Positions 42,516-53,600 of a stretch of 64,000 nt of DNA are shown here, in pieces. The stretch covers positions 874,478 to 938,477 of the forward strand of contig CAXAMN010014113.1 of NCBI GenBank assembly GCA_963970005.1, in the 5' to 3' direction. The stretch's first letter is position 1; the number at the start of each line of letters is the position of its first letter. The DNA is from Durusdinium trenchii. Lineage: Eukaryota; Sar; Dinophyceae; Suessiales; Symbiodiniaceae. The position numbers were made by a program, and so were the translations under genes. Below the pieces are notes generated by a model. That model saw nothing but the letters and a program-made list of their open reading frames with translations. It was not told the origin of the DNA and ran no database searches.

Positions 42516-42930
42516 AGCCCTGGGGATCACTTGATATCTACCAGAACATCCAGGTTTGTGCGGGTTTGTAAAGTGCTCCGTTATCCCCCCTGGGACGCCC
42601 CTCCGTTGATTCAGCTCGAGCGCGGCTCGTTTTATTCGGCTCCTTCACCAAAGAAGCTGCCATGAGCAGATCAATCACGTTGATGATTGGCTCTGTGCCA
42701 AGTACACCTCCTCATAACGTATTCTAATCTCTATCCATCATTGTATCGTCCAACTGGCTAGTCAGTTGCCCCGCTTTAGTGGAGCAGAATGTTTCTCACT
42801 TAAGCTCATGTGATAATTCCAACTTCCTCCAGCGACTCGCCGATTCGTGACGACCGAGAGTCCGGCGGTTCGTTCGCCGTGCTCGTCACCGATTCGCAGC
42901 GCGAGCGAGCGAGCGAGTGAAACGTCCCAG

Positions 42931-43087
42931 GAAAGTGGTGGACCATTCCCACAGCTCAGAAATCGCCCACTTCATCAAGGAACCTAAGATGGGCTCGGCC
43001 TTTCTGTTGAAGTTGATGGACCCCACGGGCAAGACCGTGCAAGGACCGACTGGCGAGGCGGACCACCTCGCTCGCCCCGAAAGGGGG
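42931..43087 (+). CDS. Exon, unknown protein
   Basis: Following CGTCCCAG, the frame reads KVVDHSHSSEIAHFIKEPKM, then GSAFLLKLMDPTGKTVQGPT and GEADHLARPERG to TGA at 43088. The minus strand is also open here, but the plus reading has the more protein-like composition and an AG|GA acceptor. An upstream frame ending VLVTDSQRERASE may be the preceding exon. Product not recognised. Confidence 0.45.
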
Positions 43088-43416
43088 TGAAGCTCCGTGT
43101 GCAGCTGGTGTCTTCTAAAGGGTTGCTGGTGGTCGGTGGGTCGTAGCCCTGCATCTTGCAAAGTCGTAGCCCTGCAACTTGGTGAGTGCAACAACTGAGC
43201 AGAGCTGGGTTTCAAGTGACCCATCTCCTTTCAAGTTTCCAGTTGGACCACAAGAGCCGGGGCAAGCATTGCTTTTAGAATAGACACGCCCAAACCACCT
43301 CCAATGTATAGTATAGGCACATATGGCAGTCCCATTAGTCGTGTTTGAGTGTTATAGCTGGGGCCCAGGTTCAGTCCCGACTGAAGACGAGATAAGACAA
43401 CCAGCGTGACAACCAG

Positions 43417-43509
43417 GTCTTTTCAGAACGAACGGTGTTGCTGGACGCTTTGACCACTGTCGTTCGCGAGGGGTTGCTTGGATTGACCCGTCCGGAAGAG
43501 ACACTTTGA
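43417..43509 (+). CDS. Terminal exon, unknown protein
   Basis: Starting at AACCAG|GTCTTT, it reads VFSERTVLLDALTTVVREGL and LGLTRPEETL, with TGA at 43507-43509. It is on the same strand and close to the 42931 exon, but the phases do not match directly, so an exon may be missing between them. Confidence 0.42.
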   Translation, partial: VFSERTVLLDALTTVVREGLLGLTRPEETL

Positions 43510-43660
43510 ACCAACCGGGGCGCCTTGGACCCGGAGCTTCGGAGCTTCGGAACCAGTGACCAAGTGACCTGGGGGTCCAGGTTGGCTTCGCATGTCAAGC
43601 CACATGCTGGAGTTTGGTTGGAGGTGACGTTTGCTGACGAGAGGAGCGGTTTTCTCCAAT

Positions 43661-43753
43661 CCCATACACTCCAGATATGCTTACATTGACCCCCCAATGG
43701 CACCACCCCAACTGATCGGCAGTCCTATGGCAGTCCCATGGGTCGTGTCTGGG
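43661..43753 (+). mobile_element. Foldback MITE family A, copy 1 (5' end diverged)
   Basis: It shares GGCACCACCCCAACTGATCG and the right end GTCCCATGGGTCGTGTCTGG with the copies at 44672, 47829 and 60713. The left end (CCCATACACTCC) is altered. Degenerate relatives lie at about 43265-43350 and 43985-44050. Confidence 0.65.
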
Positions 43754-43882
43754 AATTGGTTTTTGGGGCCCTGTCTTTACGATCGACATCAATCCACCGA
43801 ACTCAGCTGCGGCACCGAACATCCGCCTGGCCCACGGCGGGTCCAAGACTGTTTTGAAACGTTCGTGGCTCGCACCGTTCAG

Positions 43883-43976
43883 TTGGTTCCTTTGATCCGG
43901 CGACGATCGAATGCGTGGTGGCGGGCCAGATCGATGGCCCGGAAGCTGCGTTACGGCTCAGAGTACAGCACAACGC
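43883..43976 (+). CDS. Exon-like segment, unknown protein
   Basis: After GTTCAG the frame reads GSFDPATIECVVAGQIDGPE and AALRLRVQHNA. Other frames are open too, and one of them gives ETFVARTVQLVPLIRRRSNA. Assigned by composition only. Confidence 0.3.
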
Positions 43977-44373
43977 CAGCACCACTGCCATATGTGCCTA
44001 CATTGGGGTGGTTTGGGCTTGCCTGTAGGCATATATGGAGTGTTTGGGGTATGATGTAGCGCTTTTGACACATTTCTCATCCGAACGCATCACATGTGGG
44101 TTTGGGTGCCACGTTCCAATCATATATAATTGGACCCATCCAGTACCTTCACTGTTGGAACAGACGCGAAACTCGCATCTCCAAAGTTCAGCAGGATATT
44201 TGTCTTGCGAGGAGCTGCTTGGTCACGTGAAGAGCGCATTTCACGACAGGGTCTGACAGATCTTGAAAGACAATGGGGACAACACCGGCCATTTCTAGCG
44301 ATGATTGCACAGAAAAACGACAACACTAACTCCAGCAACCACTATGTTTGGCATTGCGTTTGGGTGATGCTCG

Positions 44374-44650
44374 TTAGCTTTGCTTCTGACCCTCCCAACC
44401 TCCAAAAACACTAGTGAAACACTTGTGGCCGGGCTTCACCGACTTGCATCTAGGGCACCCCAAAAGTGGCACATTGACATAGACGATGCATATGGCATAT
44501 GGTCTGCCTTCTACCGTGAGCACGACCATGCCATCTTCCCGCAGTATCAGTGGCTCAGAAGGTGTATCAAGAAGGAACATATCCCCCAGAAGGTCACTAG
44601 GAGGATCTGGTCCTCCTGAGCCACCATAGGAGAACATATCCACCTCCGCC
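44374..44650 (-). CDS. Minus-strand exon or gene fragment with Cys motif, adjoining a MITE
   Basis: The frame reads MVAEVDMFSYGGSGGPDPPS, then LILREDGMVVLTVEGRPYAI and CPRCKSVKPGHKCFTSVFGG and ends at TAA. C-x2-C-x8-C resembles a small metal-binding knuckle. The same frame runs unbroken into the MITE at 44672. The plus strand also reads well here (LHRLASRAPQKWHIDIDDAY), so strand is not certain; the Cys motif tips the balance. Confidence 0.38.
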
Positions 44651-44671
44651 ACCATAGGATAAGTTCCAATT

Positions 44672-44772
44672 CCCAGACACTCCATGGGACTGGCATATGC
44701 TCCATACATTGACCCCTCTGGCACCACCCCAACTGATCGGCAATATATGGCAGTCCCATGGAGTGTTTGGGA
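44672..44772 (+). mobile_element. Foldback MITE family A, copy 2
   Basis: CCCAGACACTCCATGGGACT to CAGTCCCATGGAGTGTTTGG are inverted ends. The interior is nearly identical to the copies at 47829 and 60713, apart from GGCAATATATGGCAG replacing GGCAGTCCTATGGCAG. Confidence 0.75.
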
Positions 44773-46769
44773 TAGGTGTCCCAGAAGATCCAGAAGGTCA
44801 CTTCAGAGCTCCAGTCTTTAAGCCATCGCCCCACGCTGGCTCAGTCCCGTGAGGATCGTCCGTCCGGATTCGAAGTCGTCGCGGGAAGCAAGGCTGCCCA
44901 TGGCATCCAGATGGTGTAGGATGCTGTAGGAATGAACAATTGTCAGAGGAGATACCATGGGTGTGGGTTTGTAGGAAGACGCTCTTGAAGTGAAGGAAGA
45001 TGCGTTTTCGTCTTAAATCCATGCGTGAAATGTGAAGAAGAGGCTCCCTTTATAGACTTTCATGTGAGTTCCTGGAAAAACACGAACAGGCTTAGCCTGT
45101 TTCAGCAGCCGCCTGTTTCTCCAAGGGTCGGCAAAGACGACAAGCGGATTCCAGATGGAGTTTTCGCCTATGTGCCGAGACTGAACACGGAACCGGGGGG
45201 GTCGATGCTTCTGGGCGGTGGGGTCGAGGGTCGGAGCTGGGGGGGGGGGTGAGTGGGGTCGAGGTTTGCGGGTTCCGCTTCATCCCATTGCTTCCGGAGC
45301 CTTCCGGGGGGGGTTTAGATCGTTGCCACGACCAGTCATGGCTGCCATGGCTCGTGGTTTCGGAGCTTGGAGGGGTGGAGGGTGAGAGAGAGAGAGAGAG
45401 AACCAGACAGGAGGGGCATAGTATAGTGTTCTTGTTTTTAGCTTGTTCGCTTTTTTATATTGTTCTCTTCTACCTTGGGTGTGTCCCGTGACCTGCAACG
45501 TTGAAAGAAGAACTACTCATCACTACAGTACATGAGGCCTCCCCCAACCATCATCATCCACTGCTGCTACAGGGAATGGGATATACCAAAGTTCTACCTG
45601 TTGCTTCTGTGTCTTTCGTGCTTTGATGGCTCCTGCGGCTTTTGGTGGCTTTGTGCTGGTTTGGTCTTTGATGGCCTGATTTTGGCGGTTCTCGTGGATC
45701 GAATTGGATTGGATTTTGATGGCAAGCTTTTTATAGCTTCTTTTGTTGCCTTTTGATAGCTTTTTGATTTTTGATGCTTTCCTTTGCTTTTTGGTTTTGA
45801 CATTTGGTGGCTTTTGGTGGCTTGTGTGGCTTTGGGCTGACGTTGGTTGGGAGTTGGTTTTTGATGGCTTGCTTTTGGTTCTCGTGGGCTAGGCTTTTAT
45901 AGTATTTTTTTGTGTTTGCAGTTTGTAGCTTTTAAGATTTTGTGAGTCAGGGACTACACTGTTGAGAACCGTACTGAGCAAAATCCATCCCAACAAAACC
46001 ACATCATTCGTACATCCAAAATACTGACCGGCGAAAGTGAAAGCCGGTAGAAAGCACGAAGCGTATCGTCGGGATGGGCCTAGTGAAGCGGACAGGGAGA
46101 ACCCAACCCGAAGCGACCCCACTGACCAGTCGGTGTGAGAAACTCAAACCTCGCTGGTCAGTGTGAGAAACGCAATCCGCCTGTTTCAGACGGCAGAAAA
46201 CAGACCTTCGAGGTAGAAAACCTTTGAGGTCCCAGGAGATGCCTGGCAGAGAAGCATCCTTCAACATCCGTATACTAGCCTATCAACTGCTGAAGTTCGT
46301 GCACCCGTTTTTCCGCTCATGATGACCACTCTTCAGGTTGTCAAGGACCCGGCCGGTGCGAGTATGTTCGAGGAGGAGATGTCCAGTGAAGGCTTGGTCT
46401 TAAGCCACGTTGGAGGCCGGGTCTCTGGACAGCGAGAGCCGTCGAGGTCTTGGGTTTGATCATGTGAGGTGGCTGAAATGTGCATACATGGGGTGGGTCC
46501 ACAGCATGCGTGAAATCGGTCAAGCGAGAGGTCTGCGAGTTCGAGAGCAAAGCTGTTTCATTGGGAGAGGGCTAAGATACTGAGGGTCCCACCATGAGAA
46601 GACTGCGAGAGAACATGATCTGATGCAACAGTGAAAATATGTGAAGCATCATTCCCCCTCAGCGCTGGCTATGCTGCTTTTGCAAGAGGTCTTCACCAGG
46701 CACAGGATGCAATCTCGAACGGGCACTCTTTGTTCTTTAAGGAACCTGTTCTTGGAAACCATGGTGGGT

Positions 46770-47040
46770 ACATCTACCAAGCCCTCAGAGCTGTGGTTGA
46801 CAGAAGGCAGCTGGTTCCGGCTGGCTCTTGTTACGAAGACCGAGCTCGCCACAGCGGCGTTCTTCAACCAAACTCGCTCCGGTCCACTTCGGAAGGGGCC
46901 CGACTGGGTCAGCCGACTGGGGGTGCCGAATGGGACTGACCGGAGCTCTCGCTGCGGCATCGCCGTCTCATCGGAGCCGTCAAGCGAATTCCTGCCGCAG
47001 AGGCGGTGGACACCTGTGCTGTGGCAAATTCAACGAAAAA
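46770..47040 (+). CDS. Open exon-like segment, unknown
   Basis: The frame reads WLTEGSWFRLALVTKTELAT and GPLRKGPDWVSRLGVPNGTD, then SEFLPQRRWTPVLWQIQRKR. The minus strand is also open (RVWLKNAAVASSVFVTRASR). No domain recognised; strand is not certain. Confidence 0.28.
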
Positions 47041-47828
47041 GACTATGTGACCGGCTGCACTTGGTTGTGCTCATGGCTGCACTTGGTTACAGCCTACCCA
47101 GTGGGTGAACATGAACCCTGAGAGTTTGGTTTGACCAGTTGGCTATAAAAAGCCCGTGACATCTAACGACCCCGCAGCAATCAGCAATCACTGCCTTAAA
47201 AGTCGTGCCGAACCACTGAGGTACGTCTTGAAAGGTCAGCCTGAGTGGGCGGCGGCCTTCGCTCCGCAATCTACTTATGTGCCAGCCGCTGGCAAGAAGG
47301 AGCCCGGTGGCGGCGATTCGGGGTGTTTTGGAGAGGTGTTCTTTCCAGCTCCAGGGAAGAGACCTTCAAAATGAGCACGAGAAGTTTGGAAGATTCTGGA
47401 TGAGCATGAACAAATCTTCCAAGTGGTTCCAAATGGTTACAACATGTTAGTCCTGTCCCACCTCACGAAAAACTTCAAGAATTCAAGGGTGTTATAAGAG
47501 GAAAGCATCACCTTCGAACCTACTGAGCCTCCGTTTCTAGCCGGTGGTGCGAGGGGAGAAAAGGGGCTGGGCATGTCAAGGGGCGGCCAAGCAGCTGATC
47601 TTTTCCAACCTGAATGGTGCAACGTTAGTTCTCAGCGGGCGAAGCGTTGATTTGCATCAGCCTCTTAAACTGACTGGTGTTTGGGAGGGATAAAGGTCTA
47701 TCCCATATGCATCTTTGGTGTAGGAGGCCACAGGGGATACAGCGGAGTTCCATATTCGATGAGAAGAGTCGAAAGGAGACCTTCCCAATTCCTGTATGTC
47801 TTTTCTTGGCATACGGAGATGTATTATG

Positions 47829-47931
47829 CCCAGACACTCCATGGGACTGGCATATGCTCCATACATTGACCCCTCTGGCACCACCCCAACTGATCGGCAG
47901 TCCTATGGCAGTCCCATGGGTCGTGTCTGGG
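47829..47931 (+). mobile_element. Foldback MITE family A, copy 3
   Basis: The left end CCCAGACACTCCATGGGACT and right end GTCCCATGGGTCGTGTCTGG surround TGCTCCATACATTGACCCCT and CACCACCCCAACTGATCGGC. Nearly identical to copy 4. Confidence 0.8.
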
Positions 47932-47978
47932 ATATAGAGCTTCATTTCTAATTAAGGAAGTGTTAGACGCTGTCAGAG

Positions 47979-48122
47979 GATCGGATCGCGTTCTTCGGTT
48001 CAGTCTTCAACGGTCGACCGACCGTGATGCCTCCAAAGACGGTGAGTGGGGGGCGACTCGATCCGATCGAAAGCCGAGGCGACGGGTTCACGAAGTTGAA
48101 AGCAACGGACAGTCATATAGAA
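47979..48122 (+). CDS. Exon, unknown protein
   Basis: Starting at GTCAGAG|GATCGG, exactly 48 codons read DRIAFFGSVFNGRPTVMPPK, then TVSGGRLDPIESRGDGFTKL and KATDSHIE, ending at a GTAATG donor. The AG|GA entry and GT exit are consistent. It follows the 47829 MITE by 47 bp. No family recognised. Confidence 0.5.
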
Positions 48123-49091
48123 GTAATGTAGGGGCCAAAAAAACGCGCTGTCTAAGTCAACGCTGGCAACATGGGAAGCCGGTGTTGGCCAATTCTGGCC
48201 TTTGCTGTGGCCCTGGAAAGATAGTGCAGGAGTCTTGCTGGAAGTCTTTTTGGAAGCTCTACTGCCTTAAGTGGATCCCGCAATGGTACCGGAGGTGGAT
48301 TCTTTTGGGATGCTTTCTTTTGGGCCTCTTTGTGCCTCGACTGCAGCTGTGACGGAGATCGTCAGCTTCGGCAGGTGAAGTCAGTCGGACTTCGGCAGAG
48401 GGACTCGGACCCTTTCAGTCGACTGGTGGATGTCCCCAGCGACAGGACATATACGCATGATATACTTACTCCCTGAAGGTTAGTATGGAACATGATTCTA
48501 CATCCTAGGCAGCTTAGCACTGGTTCATTCAGCTCCTTTGAGGGCGCACCGGTGTGCAAATGGGTCCTTGTGCATATTAATGACGAGTTTTTGAGGGGGC
48601 GTTTCTCATCTTGAAATGACCCCTTCCAACTGGCATGCTGTTTCAGAACTTCTATGAAACCTGGCCACCAGTTGATGGACCAGGTGATTTCAGTCGGTGG
48701 ACTCTCCAGTTTCTCGGGTTGGGTAGATGCTTTCGGCAGAAGTTTCGGTGAAGCAAGTGCCAGCACCAGCACCGTGCGAAGCATTTTAAGTAATCTGTGG
48801 CGAAGCTTGAGTCCCACCGCCTCGGGTAAATCTGTAGCAGCAAGGGGGGGTCTGACCGGAACAAGTCAAGATCACTACCACCCAGACGAGGGAACTTGTC
48901 TGACCAGGCTATCACTACCTTGGGTAACCCCGCCCAGGTAACCAGAACTACCCAAGGTACTTGGAGCCAGATCATTGGAACTTGGCTGACCCAAGGTCTA
49001 GACCACGTCCGCCTCATCATGATTCCACGGGCCCGTGCTCGCTGCTCAGGTGATCTTCTGGACCATTGTGTGGTTCGTCCGTTTGTTTCAG

Positions 49092-49179
49092 GCTGGAAGA
49101 GTATGAGGCTGAACCAGCTCATGCGGCTCAAACAAAATCATATAAGATCCCCTCAGAGTGGTTTGGTGAAGACCCCCTA
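49092..49179 (+). CDS. Exon, unknown protein
   Basis: TTTCAG precedes it; 29 codons read LEEYEAEPAHAAQTKSYKIP and SEWFGEDPL, up to CTA|GTGG. Acidic and aromatic. Probably part of the same plus-strand gene as 49514-49792. Confidence 0.45.
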
Positions 49180-49513
49180 GTGGCCCTAGTGGTCCAGGTC
49201 TATTCTGTTCTTGTTCTTGGGGTGTGCACCGGGAAAAAGGATGAAAAGGTGAATCCTACGACTGCGTTGCCTAGCTGATCAAAAGATCAAACATGATCAA
49301 ACTTCAGCACCAGCTGTGAAGGGAATTGGGATCAGGATTGATTCCTAGGTTTGAGTCGATGATTGATTCCTCTTTTCAAGTCGGGATGAAATCCTTATGG
49401 AGAGGGCTGAAGCAAATCAGTATCATCAGAAGGTTATTCGACAGCAGTTGGCCATTGGGGATGAGCATCAGGATCCTCACCAAATTACCAAATGAATCAT
49501 TTTATATATATGC

Positions 49514-49792
49514 GGAGTGCCCAAGAAACCAATCCGATTCTGGCGGAGTTCATCTCGTTGCCTGGACTTCCGCCATCCCTGAAGCTGCAAGCCAGGCAGC
49601 TTTTCTCCTTTTTTCGACAGTGATCCTTCACCGATCCAGGCTCCGCCAGAACCGTTGCAGATCAATGTGCCTTACGACTGCGATCATCAGCCTGAGCACA
49701 TGTGGTCGCATACGAAGAAGACGCTCCGCTTGGTCCGTAAGCACAGTCGCTTCGTCCCTTTGTCCGACTTCGTCCCTTCACGACGTCTGTAG
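49514..49792 (+). CDS. Terminal exon with an apparent 1-nt frameshift in a T6 run
   Basis: One frame reads ETNPILAEFISLPGLPPSLK then QARQLFSFF. After the homopolymer TTTTTT near 49614-49619 the protein-like reading moves to another frame: SDPSPIQAPPEPLQINVPYD, then HQPEHMWSHTKKTLRLVRKH, and ends VPSRRL with TAG at 49790. A homopolymer length error, or a recent indel, would explain the switch better than a 25-44 nt intron. Product not recognised. Confidence 0.42.
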
Positions 49793-50132
49793 CCTTTTTG
49801 GACCAACTCGGATGAACGAACGGTGGACCAACAAACTGTTATGCCTTTCATGCCTTTACCTTTGAAGACTTAACCCATGTTGTAGGTTTTGTTTTTGGGC
49901 GAAGAGCGGCGAACTGCTCTAGGTTGAAAATGACCCCACCTGTTACTGCTAGAGCAAACTTTGGCTTGGGTTCACCAACTTGGAGACTCGCCATTGGGGT
50001 CTGGGGTAGAACTTGGAGTTTGGGACAATGTCCAGACATGTTTTAGACGATCAATATCTATTAATCAATGTAACATCTATCAGTTGAGCAGGATCTTCAC
50101 CCTTGTAGCGCCCCCCCACCTCCCAATCTTAC

Positions 50133-50250
50133 CAAGCAACACCATGCCCATTTGCAGGAAGCCTTTGGCTGAAAAGGCGGCGCATAGGCTATTCACAGAC
50201 ACCATGAGACACCCCTTGCGAGATGTTTTTCTGAGGCACATGTTCTGTCA
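50133..50250 (+). CDS. Exon-like segment, unknown protein
   Basis: The frame reads PICRKPLAEKAAHRLFTDTM and RHPLRDVFLRHMFC, basic and helical; the other frames stop. It precedes the first WCC unit and may belong to the same gene. Confidence 0.35.
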
Positions 50251-50347
50251 AGGGTCCATCCAGCTCAAATCCAAGATCGATCCTTTCTTCTCTCCCTCTT
50301 CCCGGCCCAACGACCAAACACCCCTTAATTGCCACGCGGGAGTCCAG

Positions 50348-50511
50348 CGCTCGCCAGCTCGCTGAGGGCCTGGTGCTGCGAACATTGGGACCAAGGGTGT
50401 CCGACCACCACGGTGAAGCCGACCCCGGCCGCGCCCAAGTTCCCTATGGCCCCTATGGCCGATGGGGTGCTGAGTTCTATCCGATGTGGTGCATGGATTC
50501 TGATGGTTCAG
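50348..50511 (+). CDS. WCC-type Cys/Trp-rich unit, exon 1 of the series
   Basis: After GTCCAG the frame reads ASSLRAWCCEHWDQGCPTTT, followed by a Thr/Pro/Ala linker (VKPTPAAPKFPMAPMADG). W-C-C-x5-G-C-P followed by Thr-rich sequence is a repeating unit I know from dinoflagellate proteins, usually alternating with D-C-x-A-G-x2-N-W-x2-G-W. The spacing of cysteines suggests disulfide or metal binding; function is unknown. A competing frame (EGLVLRTLGPRVSDHHGEAD) is also open. The motif match to other exons at 54.2, 56.1, 57.3 and 57.6 kb favours the WCC frame. Confidence 0.5.
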
Positions 50512-50514
50512 TAA

Positions 50515-51480
50515 AAGGGATTCCCCCCCCCCTCACTCTAACAAATGGGGGGTCCTCTGAAATAGACGACCATCAAAACAAATCTGGGTTCCTGGGAGGA
50601 TTCCTTTTGTAATTGATTGTAGTAGTAATTGTCCTTTCCCAGGTTCTTTTGTAATTAGATACTCTCGGCAATCCATTCATACTACTAAGACGAGGACAAA
50701 GAAGGTTCTCAGGTTCTTTGCGGCTTTGAAGAAGAACTAGAGAGACCTATACTTATCAATACTCTCAGCCAGCCAGCCAGCCAGCCATGGGCTTGTAGTA
50801 TTAAGAAAAACTATTCCTACTATTATTCAGGAAAAACTTTGCACAATTCAGGACCCTTAAGGCAAACATTTAGGATCAGGGGCCTTCCTGATCTACTTAC
50901 TACCTTGAAAAATTGTTTAGGAACAATCTTTACATAAAGGATTTATTAAGGAATTGATGGCTCTGGGGGAACTGTCAGTTCCGAAGAAGAACCAGAGCAA
51001 CCCACACCCATCAACATTTCCAGCAGGCAACTCATTGACTTAAAGTATTCACAGGTGTTCGAAGGATTTGAAGGAAATATGATTAAACAAATTTAGATCC
51101 AAAACAAGTTGGCATAATAGAGGACCCTCAAAACAAAAATTGGTGTCCAGAATTCTTTCTGCAAAATTTAGCATTATAGAGGATCTTGTACTAATCAGGA
51201 TCCAACATTACAAGCTGAGCGGTTCAGGGAGTGTAGCCGTTTGGTGATACGTTTTGTGTTAAGCTACACTTTTGGGAAGGGAGCAACGTTGGTTAGAGTC
51301 TTATAGCTACCTGATCTGGAACTATTAGACGCTTGGTCTTGTTGAGGGTTCTGGAAACCAACGGAGAAGTGTGTGCCCCTTTTTTGCGCGGGTGATGGTG
51401 CAGTACCTGCCGCTGGGTGATTTCAGTTTGTTTGGCTCCTACATGGTCAAAAGCGGCAGCGGCACCTAAAGTCTCTACCC
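50515..51480. other. AT-rich gene-poor interval
   Basis: No exon recognised. A CCAGCCAGCCAGCCAGCC run lies near 50770. The remainder resembles long intron or intergenic sequence with many stops in all frames. Confidence 0.4.
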
Positions 51481-52291
51481 CTCAGTGGTAGATCAGACGA
51501 TCCGGACGTCCACACAAAAAGGACTTGTACTTGCCAAGGAGTCGCTTCTGGTAGGGGGACTGAATCGGGTTGTTTAAACCGTCCAAAATGGCCAACAGGT
51601 GTCCAGTCGATTGAAACCACCAAGCAGAGAGAAACTGCCCCTCAAAGAGATCCCACGTTGCAAGCGCCGTGTTTTGGTGAGGGAGTCGGCAATGGTCTTG
51701 CACCAAATGTCAGCAGAAAAGGAACGCGGAAGAAAGCCTTTTCTGGACTTTCTTGGTCCTTGATGTTGTGAGGTGCTGTCCTCAAACAAACATCCAGTTC
51801 TCGAGATCCAAGGCTCCGGGAGCTGCTCCGACCGCACCGGGCGTGGGTGGGCCGCCGGGCGGGCCTGTGGTGAGCAGAGCGCAGAGCTCGGATGAGGACT
51901 GCTTTACTGATGTGTTGAACTGGCGCCCTGGTTGGAAGCGATGCGAATGGATGGGATATGATCAGATAAGTGATCAGATGTGATGGGATGAATCGAAAAG
52001 GGCTAAGATAAGAGAATATACAGGGAAAGGTGCCTTTGAGGCTTTCCGACGGTGGGCATTAGGTAGAGTGTATATATATATAATATTATATATATGCTCG
52101 GGTTCTGATCATTCTTCCAGGTGGTGGGGTTGGAGGATGGTGGAGGGTCAGCTAGTTTCAGGGCTCACAAACTAGGGCTACCATGGGCTACGCTCACTGG
52201 AGGGATCGGCCAGATGTTTTGAATCAGGTTTCATCCTTTCTGACTGTCTTGGGTTCTTTCAACCGCACCCACCACCCACTCCTCTCTCGCC

Positions 52292-52444
52292 CAGTCGCAT
52301 CGTCTGGCCTCGTCTGAGGCAACGCGACTGGACGATCAGCGGCCCGGCGTCGAAGACGTGAGCGTCCCGCGTGGTTCGTCGTGTGTCCAGAGCGTCACGC
52401 GTTGCTTTGGCTTCAGTCCATCCAATTCAGGTGCTGCTGTTTGA
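52292..52444 (+). CDS. Terminal exon, unknown protein
   Basis: The 50-codon frame reads QSHRLASSEATRLDDQRPGV then EDVSVPRGSSCVQSVTRCFG and FSPSNSGAAV to TGA. It is a GC-rich island in a low-complexity intergenic stretch. The first 50 bp contain a short inverted pair (CAGTCGC and GCGACTG). Confidence 0.4.
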   Translation, partial: QSHRLASSEATRLDDQRPGVEDVSVPRGSSCVQSVTRCFGFSPSNSGAAV

Positions 52445-52699
52445 CACGATTTCCCCCCACCCACAAGGTTTGGCGTTTTGGACCTTTGGAATCATCTTGG
52501 ACCACTTGGGCTACCAAAATGCAGGCCCCACAAAGTAGCGACTTTGAACTTAGATGATGTTGACTGAGGCAAGCAGAATTTCTGCTGTGAGAAGCATGGG
52601 ATCGCTTGCAGGGCTGCGCTCACCACGGCCGCCTTTGACGCATGGCCGCCTTTGGCCATTGCCGGTGGAATGAATTCCAAAACAGCTAGGACTACAAAA

Positions 52700-52800
52700 C
52701 TCAACACGCAAACATAGTCAAATCGATATACATTCTATATTTTTACATATTACTATACAGGCTACTATGCATGTATAAATTATATATTATATATATATTC
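52700..52800. repeat. AT-rich low-complexity tract
   Basis: TATATATTAT and ACATATTACT runs, without exon-like frames. A shorter TATA tract lies at 52072-52096. Confidence 0.6.
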
Positions 52801-53236
52801 CTGGTTGCCCCCCTGCCTGTTCCGGCCTTAATTACTTGTCAAGAAACTCACATCGCCCAAAGCTTCAGAAGATATCAGCTATCAACCTCCATCGGTGTCC
52901 GCTAAGGCCTTTCTTGCACCATGCCCAGCAACTCACTGCAAATACCATGCCCTTCCCTGGCATTCTTCTGCACAAAGGCGTCATCGCACTGCCCAATTGT
53001 TTCAAATTCTACGACACGATGCAATGCTAGAATCTTTGTCTCCGCGCCCAGCTCCTTTCATGATGAGCTCTCCTTCATGAGATCATCTAGATGGCTGAGG
53101 ACTGTGATGAAGACTATCACAAGTGGCGGCTTGGCAATTGAAAACTGTGTTCCCCGCCTACCTGTGTCCGGTTGATTGGATGAACACGCCCTTTTTTGTA
53201 TATCGTTGATGACCCTTGTGGGTTGGGCTGGCCAAA

Positions 53237-53279
53237 TGCAGCTGCAACCCTACCACGTCCTTCTGTCAGATGGAACGAG
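53237..53279 (+). CDS. Short exon with an L-Q-P-Y-H-V-L-L-S-D-G-T-R motif
   Basis: The frame QMQLQPYHVLLSDGTR lies before AACGAG|GATGC, a GA donor. Strands of the type Y-x-V-x-L-x-D-G are common in dinoflagellate multi-repeat proteins. All three frames are open here, so confidence is low. Confidence 0.3.
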
Positions 53280-53497
53280 GATGCATTGAGCCCTTTTGGG
53301 ACGCCAAAAACCACCTTCAAACTTCTTCCACGGTTCAAGACTCGCAGTAGGCCTGGAAGGCCTTCCAGCAACTGCAGGAAAAACCGTATGCGCCTTGTGA
53401 ATCGGTGAATCTTAGCAGCTCCGGGCTTCGTGTGAATCTTCGCAGCTCCGGGCTGTGGGTGCTGTTTATGCCGAAGAGTTTATGTGATTTTATATGC

Positions 53498-53600
53498 ACA
53501 CCAGGAGTCACATGGAGTTGGGTGGTGTGGCTCGTCCCATCCAGGGGCCATGGATGTGACAGGGGCACCCAACTCCTTCCTCGTTCGTTCGGCACCACAT
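53498..53600 (+). repeat. Dispersed repeat, copy 2 (partner at 5.7 kb)
   Basis: GGATGTGACAGGGGCACCCA and flanking sequence match 5697-5790. The inverted ends GGAGTTGGGTGG (about 53516) and CACCCAACTCC (about 53564) are preserved here. Confidence 0.5.

Noticed and set aside
42886..43224. Minus-strand 112-codon open frame
   Set aside because: It overlaps the plus-strand exon at 42931-43087, which is more protein-like and has an AG|GA acceptor.
45594..45803. Minus-strand Lys/Ser-rich open frame
   Set aside because: It arises from a low-complexity TTTGGTGGCTTT-type repetitive stretch rather than from coding sequence.
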